Shown piece by piece: positions 58,834-64,000 of a stretch of 64,000 nucleotides of DNA (position 1 is the first letter of the stretch; each line of letters opens with the position of its first letter). The DNA is from Acidobacteriota bacterium (GTDB lineage Bacteria > Acidobacteriota > Terriglobia > Terriglobales > Acidobacteriaceae), in contig JACPYL010000012.1 of assembly GCA_016196065.1 (NCBI GenBank), positions 773,308 through 837,307 on the forward strand, read 5' to 3'. The notes beneath the pieces were generated by a model that worked only from the letters and a program-made list of their open reading frames with translations, did no database searches and was not told the origin of the DNA. The position numbers were made by a program, and so were the translations under genes.

Positions 58834-59390
58834 TACTTCACCTTTACATTCTTAGGATTCTTAAATGGTAAGAAGGCCATAAAGTCAGCGTGGTGCACGA
58901 TGAACGCTTCCGTCGTGCGCTTCACGAGATCCCCTTCGGCGGCATGGGACGCGATGATATGGCACACTTCGTCGGCGACGCCGCATTCCATCGCGAGCGC
59001 GACGCCGGTAAACGGATGCCGCAGCGCCTCGCCGCGTTCACTCTGGCGACTCTTGCCGTCGGGGCCGATTTCATACTCCAGCAACTTTCCAACGTCAGCG
59101 AGGATCGCTCCAGCAATCACGACGTCCTCGTTAATCGGCAGGGCTCTTCCCATGAAGGCGGTCATTGCCTTTGCACTATCGCGCGCAATGTGGACGACGC
59201 AGCGCTTATGTTCCATGAATGTGATCGGACAATTCGGTACGAGCAGCGTGAAGGGAATCTGATTCAGGTCATCGGGCTTCAGAGGACTGCGCTCGAGAGC
59301 TTTGATCCAGGTTTGCGTGACTTGCTCGCGCAACCGGGTGTCGGCAATCCACTGAATTTCCGGCCAAAGACGCTCGACGGCATCGCGCAT
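58833..59390 (-). CDS. HD-like protein with altered catalytic pair
   Basis: A 185-residue protein of HD fold. Helices carry FMEHKRCVVHIARD, GAILADVGKLLEYE, and LRHPFTGVALAME followed by IIASHA. The standard HD pair is replaced by A98-D99 (ILADVGK for LHDIGK), so the metal site is altered. Phosphohydrolase activity is doubtful. It is the first gene of the cluster, with GGAGGT seven bases before the ATG at 59390, and is coupled to PrpD by a one-base overlap. A regulatory or binding role is inferred. Confidence 0.7.
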   Translation of the reverse strand: MRDAVERLWPEIQWIADTRLREQVTQTWIKALERSPLKPDDLNQIPFTLLVPNCPITFMEHKRCVVHIARDSAKAMTAFMGRALPINEDVVIAGAILADVGKLLEYEIGPDGKSRQSERGEALRHPFTGVALAMECGVADEVCHIIASHAAEGDLVKRTTEAFIVHHADFMAFLPFKNPKNVKVK

Positions 59391-59539
59391 TGCATGACCT
59401 CCCCGTAGCAGGACTCAATAGACTATCGGAGCGCGCGCATTGGCGTCGAGTGACGTTGGCGCAAGCGGATGTGACGCTGCTCACAACCTGATCGCCAGAC
59501 ACATCACAATCACATCGCGGGCGTGTGTGTCTCCCACTT

Positions 59540-62500
59540 CTACTTGTTTGCGGAGGCTCCCGTCGTTTGCTCAATCGGCAGCAGTTCGATCGAACAACCC
59601 GATGCACTACATGTCAATTGGCCGCGCCGGACGATCTTGACGGACGAAGCGTCCGGAAATTTTACGGGGAAGTCCTTTTCTCTAAGCTGCGCGGAAGCGG
59701 CTCGGAGAGACTCGTCTCCATCGACAAATTCGGCACGTTCCGGGCGTGGCGAGCTGTCGAATACGAGATTAAAGTGCGCGGAAGCCTTGGGTGCAAGCGG
59801 ACTGAGTTTCACTGTACGAGCCTGGATCAGATCGCTGACCGACAGAGCCGTGTCTTTGCCCGGGCCCGTTGCAGGAGGAAGTTTCCCCAGCCGCTCGCGC
59901 GAATCGGCGACCGCACTCCCGCCCGCTGCTATCGCCAACAAGTAAATCTGGCGCGCTTTTTCATGCTGGCCCTGTTTTTCCAGAACTTGTCCAAGCCGGT
60001 TGGCGACCGTGCCGGACTGGCTGAGAAGCCAGGCTGAATTCAGGAATTGCATCGCGTCCAGGGTTTCGCCGCGCAGATACTTGGCCCATCCGATGCGCGA
60101 CCACGAGAGCGCAACCAGACGCATCGCCGAGAATGCCGATGGCCCCAGGCGGTCGTACTCGCCGGAATCGAATTGTTCGCCAATATCGTAAAGAACCTGG
60201 CGCGCATCATTCTCCGTCTTTACAGGATCGACGTCAGGACCCAGTGCCGCCGCAAAAATGTCTTCCCCGGAATCGCCTGCCGTGGAGCCGGTCAACCCCT
60301 TGAGCAGTTCCTGCGCTTTCGACTTCTCCCCCAGCCTCGTGTAGATCTGCGCTAACGACAGTCGTGTTTCCGGATCGTCAGGAGGAATCGACACCGCGGT
60401 TTCTAGTTCTGTGCGGGCATCGGCATCGCGTCCGATTTGCGCCAGCAGCATTCCCAGGTTCTTATGTGCCGGCTTTTCGAAGGGAACAATTTCAAGTTGC
60501 TTGCGGTATGCGGCGATCGCTTCCTCGGATTTTCCCGACTGTTGCAGTTCCATCGCAAGATCGCCGTTCGCGCTTTTGTGATTTGGATCGAGGTCAATCT
60601 GTTTTTGAAATGCGCGGATCGCTTCTGCGTGATTGTTGGACCCGGCGTAAGCCTGCCCCAGGTCGTACCAGCCCTCTTTCAGGTTTGGATCCCGATCTAC
60701 GGCGCGCTTCAGCAGATCGATCGCGCTGCGATAGTCCTTGCTCTGAAGCGACTTTATTCCGGCTCTGTGCAATTCGGCAGGCGTGCCTTCGATCTTCGCG
60801 GACGCGTTGTCTCCATTTTTCCCCGAAGGAGCGAGGATGCTCGCGGTTAGAACCTGGCTCTCATCGCTGCGCGTGACATCGCGGAAAGAATCGTAGTCCG
60901 CGCGGCGGGCAGCGGGCAGTTCGTTCAATTTGACGATCAATTTGCGCTGCCCTTGTAGTACTCCTTTGCTCAGTGTGTATGAGGATGAGTACTCGCCATA
61001 GTCACGCGCCATCTTCACCGCGGTGGGCGTGTTCACAGAAAAGTTGGAAGGAAATTCCAGCCGTATTCGATAGTCCATCTCGCCGGCCGGGCCGATCTCA
61101 AAGGGCTCCTTGCTCTTAGCAGACGTTGTCACTGCGTGGACGCCGAGAGGCGGAATCGGCCGGAAGTTTGCGCTCGCCGAGGGTACTTCAAAATAGGGGT
61201 TGATTCGCAGGTGATATTTCAAGTGAAAGGGCTTGGAGGTGTCCTCGATCGGATCGACTTTCACTTGATCCACATCTCCGGGAAAGCCCCAGCCCGTCGA
61301 AATGATGCTCACAAAATCCTTCCAACGAGCTTCGGGGACCTGGCGGAAGCCGGCCCGCATTGGAAAATCGCGATCGCCTTCGGCGGTGTATTCAAGCGTC
61401 GCATCGAATGCACCGAACTCGCTGATCTTTCCATCAATCACCAGGCGAGCGGAGCTTTTGACGGGCGAATCGGCCGGCGTTCGCACCAGGCCGCCTTCGG
61501 CGTCGGCAGACGCGAGCACCGCTTGCTTGTTGCGAAGCTGATACAGGATGAGCCCGTAAGGAGCGACTTCGGTGGTGGTATCGAGCCATGTTAGATTCGC
61601 TCCCGAGGTCAGCCGTGCTGCGGTGATGACGTGGTCGAACTGGGCGGGCGATGCGATTTCAGGATCAAGCTGGCGAGAGCTGTGGATCAACACCGGATAA
61701 CTTTGAATCCCTTCCGCGCGGAGCATGGCGGATAGCAGAGTGTGTTTGTCCTTGCAGTCGCCGTAATTGTTGGTGAGCACGTCAGACGCGGAATGGGGCT
61801 GGTAGCGGCCGATTCCGAAGGAGAGGCTCACGTAGCGAATGTTGCGCGCTACGAAGTCATACAGCCGGCGAGCCTTTTCTGTTGGATTGGTGGCGCCTTT
61901 GGTAAGCTCGTCTGCTTTCTTGCGGACGTTGTCATCGACCACCATGCGCTCGCCCTGGAGCTTTGCGTACCACTCTGCAACCTGCTTCCAGTCTGTGAAG
62001 GTGGTCATCTGCACGTCGGGGCCAGTATCCTCTTCCTCGTCCTGATCGTCTTTGTCGCGCTCGGGCTTGATGTCTTTCACGACCCAGGTATAAATCCGTC
62101 GATCGCCTTTCTCTTCAATCTCGGGCTTGCGAACTGGTGTCTTGAGTTTCACTTCGCGCGCTTTCGGGACATCGATTTCCAATCGATCCTCGTTGACGAC
62201 GACTCCCTTCGGAAACCTGTGTTCGTACCAGAAATTTCCGGCAGCGAGGGCCGTCGTGATGCGGGTCACGGTGCGGTATTCGAGGGTGTCGCCCGGCTCC
62301 AGAGACGAAACCGAGATGTGGCGCTGCCGGTAATCGCTGTACATCGGCGCTTCCCGCAGATCGTCAGGAGCGAAATCCTGTGCGGTCGAATCGGGCGTCA
62401 CGACAACCTGTCCGTTGGGCTTTCTAACGCGAACGTAGTCGACCTTCAATTCTTCGGTGCCCGATGAGTAACCGAAAATGAGCTGGCCAAACTGCTTGAC

Positions 62501-62719
62501 GCCCGCCTGGCTCTGGATCCGAATCACGGCTTCTGTTTCTTCCACTCCGGTGCCGTCGTTCTCGAAACGCGCGCGATTCAGGATGTGCTCGAAAATCGAG
62601 GCTTCATCAGCATGGTCGGATTTCGCTGAAGACGACGATTGCCCTGCAATGTTCACAAGGGCGATTGCGAAGATGAAGCAGGAAAAAGCCAGCAGGCGGC
62701 GCGCGACTCGGAAAGACAT
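59540..62719 (-). CDS. DUF3857/transglutaminase/TPR protein, secreted
   Basis: A 1059-residue protein. Signal peptide (about 1-26), a DUF3857-type domain (about 60-220), a transglutaminase core with C322 (NYGDCKDKHTLLSAM), H363 (FDHVITAAR) and D380 (WLDTTTE), a beta-domain (about 430-640), and TPR repeats (about 648-800 and 880-960). The C-terminal 90 residues carry CSASGC and resemble TPR-linked tails in Acidobacteriota. The Cys-His-Asp triad is intact. Substrate unknown. Upstream gene is divergent with 58 bp between starts. Confidence 0.87.
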   Translation of the reverse strand: MSFRVARRLLAFSCFIFAIALVNIAGQSSSSAKSDHADEASIFEHILNRARFENDGTGVEETEAVIRIQSQAGVKQFGQLIFGYSSGTEELKVDYVRVRKPNGQVVVTPDSTAQDFAPDDLREAPMYSDYRQRHISVSSLEPGDTLEYRTVTRITTALAAGNFWYEHRFPKGVVVNEDRLEIDVPKAREVKLKTPVRKPEIEEKGDRRIYTWVVKDIKPERDKDDQDEEEDTGPDVQMTTFTDWKQVAEWYAKLQGERMVVDDNVRKKADELTKGATNPTEKARRLYDFVARNIRYVSLSFGIGRYQPHSASDVLTNNYGDCKDKHTLLSAMLRAEGIQSYPVLIHSSRQLDPEIASPAQFDHVITAARLTSGANLTWLDTTTEVAPYGLILYQLRNKQAVLASADAEGGLVRTPADSPVKSSARLVIDGKISEFGAFDATLEYTAEGDRDFPMRAGFRQVPEARWKDFVSIISTGWGFPGDVDQVKVDPIEDTSKPFHLKYHLRINPYFEVPSASANFRPIPPLGVHAVTTSAKSKEPFEIGPAGEMDYRIRLEFPSNFSVNTPTAVKMARDYGEYSSSYTLSKGVLQGQRKLIVKLNELPAARRADYDSFRDVTRSDESQVLTASILAPSGKNGDNASAKIEGTPAELHRAGIKSLQSKDYRSAIDLLKRAVDRDPNLKEGWYDLGQAYAGSNNHAEAIRAFQKQIDLDPNHKSANGDLAMELQQSGKSEEAIAAYRKQLEIVPFEKPAHKNLGMLLAQIGRDADARTELETAVSIPPDDPETRLSLAQIYTRLGEKSKAQELLKGLTGSTAGDSGEDIFAAALGPDVDPVKTENDARQVLYDIGEQFDSGEYDRLGPSAFSAMRLVALSWSRIGWAKYLRGETLDAMQFLNSAWLLSQSGTVANRLGQVLEKQGQHEKARQIYLLAIAAGGSAVADSRERLGKLPPATGPGKDTALSVSDLIQARTVKLSPLAPKASAHFNLVFDSSPRPERAEFVDGDESLRAASAQLREKDFPVKFPDASSVKIVRRGQLTCSASGCSIELLPIEQTTGASANK

Positions 62720-62777
62720 ACTGCAATTTTTGTACGCTGCGAGCGGCGTAAAATCAAATCAAGACAGTGGGGTGACG

Positions 62778-63434
62778 ATGGCACGAATTTTCCGGATCAC
62801 GTTGGTGATGTTCTGTTTTGGTTTGCTGGTTAGAGCGCAGGCTCCTCCACTCAAGATTGTTGAGGAGACGCTTCCAACGTTGGACGCCGGCGTTGAAACC
62901 CGGCTGCCATTGCACGCCAGCGGCGGTGTCCCGCCGTATCGTTGGAGCATCGCGTCTGGCACTTTGCCGGATGGCATCTCGCTGACGCCGGATGGAGTGT
63001 TGGTGGGTCGGGTCGCGGAACCGGGCACAATCAGTTTCACGGTGTTAGTGGAAGACTCGGCAAAGAATCGAATTACCAAGGACCTGCAAACCAAGGTTGT
63101 GGCAAGCCTGCTGTTTCAGTGGCTCCGTCCGCCCCAGGTGCACGGTGCCCAGATGGATGGCGCGGTTCAGTTATCCAACGGCACCAAAGACGATTTCGAT
63201 CTGACCTTCATCGTAGTAGCGATCGCCGAAAACGGCCGGGCGACCGCGCTCGGATACCAGCACTTCTCGCTCAAGGCAGGCACATCAAATTTCCAGATTC
63301 CATTTGGACAGACTCTTCCGCACGGCGCCTATGTCGTCCACGCCGATGCGGTGGCGGAGATACCGGCGAAAAATGTCATCATTCGAAGATTGCTGGAAAC
63401 CCCAAGCGCGATCACGGTCGTGCAAGGGCCTTAG
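62778..63434 (+). CDS. secreted protein with putative Ig-like (He_PIG) domain
   Basis: A 218-residue exported protein. Signal peptide about 1-21 (ITLVMFCFGLLVRAQA). Residues 22-110 form an Ig-like domain with GVPPYRWSIASGTLPDGISL, the classic He_PIG pattern that binds or links extracellular parts. The C-terminal half is a beta-rich unknown. ATG at 62778 preceded by GGGGTG; the longer frame back to 62478 would overlap the divergent gene. It may be cell-surface associated. Confidence 0.75.
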   Translation: MARIFRITLVMFCFGLLVRAQAPPLKIVEETLPTLDAGVETRLPLHASGGVPPYRWSIASGTLPDGISLTPDGVLVGRVAEPGTISFTVLVEDSAKNRITKDLQTKVVASLLFQWLRPPQVHGAQMDGAVQLSNGTKDDFDLTFIVVAIAENGRATALGYQHFSLKAGTSNFQIPFGQTLPHGAYVVHADAVAEIPAKNVIIRRLLETPSAITVVQGP

Positions 63435-63437
63435 ATC

Positions 63438-63541
63438 CAGTTCTCAGTTGCCGGTTCTCAGTTCTCAGTGACAGCAAAACCCTTAGCCCCAGTTCTCAGT
63501 TGTTGGTTCTCAGTTCTCAGTGACACCAAAACCCAGAGCGT
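63438..63541 (+). repeat. 52-bp tandem direct repeat, two copies
   Basis: CAGTTCTCAGTTG followed by GGTTCTCAGTTCTCAGTGAC occurs at 63438 and again at 63490, differing at a few bases, with a period of 52 bp. The word GTTCTCAGT is reiterated within each unit. Related words occur at 1701 and, inverted, at 63634. Confidence 0.75.
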
Positions 63542-63633
63542 TCCGCCCGGCGTCGGAGGGAGCACTTGGTTCTTCACTGACTGATTTGCTGGAAGGGTAA
63601 AGCAAGCGGAGGGCTCAGAAAAAAGGAAGAAGG

Positions 63634-63664
63634 ACTGAGAACTGAGAACTGGAAACTGAGAACT
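63634..63664 (-). repeat. inverted copy of the GTTCTCAGT repeat
   Basis: ACTGAGAACTGAGAACT followed by GGAAACTGAGAACT is the complement of the direct repeat at 63438, so the two could pair over about 150 nt. Confidence 0.65.
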
Positions 63665-63674
63665 AAAAATAGAG

Positions 63675-63970
63675 AGTCCCGAGGTGGTGTTGGAATCATT
63701 CGTCTCGGCCAGTAGCTCGCGTTTAGACCCTTGCTGACCTCACTCGCAAAGCACCTTTGCAGGTTAACTTTGCGGCGACCTTGCTCGGGCTCCGGGCTCA
63801 CCGCCAACCGGATAAACCAATCCAACGCCTCGGGACTCTATCCTGCCTTCGACATGGGTTCTTGTTCGCCTCGACCAGCGCTTAGCTATAGACCCTTGCT
63901 CGCCCTCTTCAACTCACCTTGCGGTTATTGAAGTGACTTCGCTTGAGCCCCGGACGCTGCACCAACCGGG
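63675..63970 (-). repeat. two diverged tandem units of about 145 bp (family R7)
   Basis: On the minus strand both units (63970-63827 and 63812-63675) begin CCGGTTGG, share AGCAAGGGTCTA and end near CCGAGGCG / CTCGGGACTC. Translations of both contain an SKGL segment with intervening stops in one copy, so it is more likely a structured or decayed repeat than a gene. Function unknown. Confidence 0.5.
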
Positions 63971-64000
63971 AAAACTTCAGAACGTGTCAAAGAACGATTA

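Larger units (their letters stand above)
63435..64000. other. right-hand end of window: repeats, no supported gene
   Basis: These 566 bp hold tandem direct repeats (63438-63541), an inverted short copy (63634-63664) and two diverged units of about 145 bp (63675-63812 and 63827-63970). Short frames exist here but none has a ribosome site, signal or family motif. The right edge cuts the region. Confidence 0.6.

Noticed and set aside
63438..63664. Possible CRISPR array
   Set aside because: Only two direct units, with repeated words inside the unit and no spacer pattern; no cas gene in the window.
63574..63825. 83-codon minus-strand frame at the right end
   Set aside because: It lies across repeat units and the sister unit has stops in the same frame, so it is repeat sequence.
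1..64000. tRNA and rRNA genes
   Set aside because: No cloverleaf with a GGTTC-A loop or rRNA-like stretch was recognised in any gap; a covariance search was not possible here.

Overview
The window looks like one contiguous piece of a bacterial chromosome, GC-rich by eye. It carries 53 protein-coding genes that I can support, no rRNA or tRNA gene, no CRISPR array and no insertion sequence. The gene set (bactofilin, several secreted M1/M13/M20-type peptidases, DUF3857/transglutaminase-TPR protein, DinB proteins, SpoIIE-type phosphatase, YtrA-type GntR/ABC unit, PASTA protein) and many short palindromic intergenic repeats suggest a member of the Acidobacteriota (Koribacter-like). This is an inference from gene content; no 16S gene is present to confirm it.

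Layout. 1-7.4 kb: a MOSC protein cut by the window edge, two class-III aminotransferases, and between them a translationally coupled envelope set (CDP-alcohol phosphotransferase, GtrA, glycosyltransferase) facing a GNAT-fold protein. 7.5-14.4 kb: MurJ, bactofilin, DinB, RNase R (rnr) and a Crp/Fnr regulator with palindromic operator-like sites upstream. 14.4-22.6 kb: small secreted proteins, a flavin/PNPOx protein, an M20 deacylase, a GntR-ABC ATPase-permease operon with DUF4386, and a quinone oxidoreductase. 22.9-33.2 kb: an MltD-like transglycosylase with three LysM domains, FabG, a lone receiver protein, then M1, MA-like and M13 zinc peptidases and a nitrilase. 33.4-40.5 kb: an Ada-AlkA repair fusion, SpoIIE-like phosphatase, parvulin PPIase, YhaM-type exonuclease, a lipoprotein, a HAD hydrolase and a NarL-type regulator. 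40.6-45.6 kb: aroC-def-fmt-rsmB and a PASTA protein. 45.9-50.7 kb: a di-haem cytochrome c protein, an SDR and a GH36-like lipoprotein. 50.8-59.4 kb: a seven-gene minus-strand cluster of tricarboxylate-type enzymes. 59.5-63.4 kb: a large transglutaminase-TPR protein and a small Ig-like secreted protein. 63.4-64 kb: repeats only.

The most interesting unit is the 50.8-59.4 kb cluster: a degenerate HD protein, a MmgE/PrpD protein with a basic tail, a DinB protein, a single-chain homoaconitase-like hydratase, an NADP-type isocitrate dehydrogenase relative with a changed substrate residue, a CitD-CitE fusion and CitF. Start and stop codons overlap or abut at several junctions. Together they look like a pathway that isomerises, oxidises and cleaves a branched di- or tricarboxylic acid. 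The substrate cannot be read from sequence.

A second theme is repeats. At least six short palindromic families occupy intergenic gaps. Two of them appear to have entered the rnr reading frame without breaking it. Others lie directly against the start codons of rnr and fmt, or supply the Shine-Dalgarno of an aminotransferase gene.
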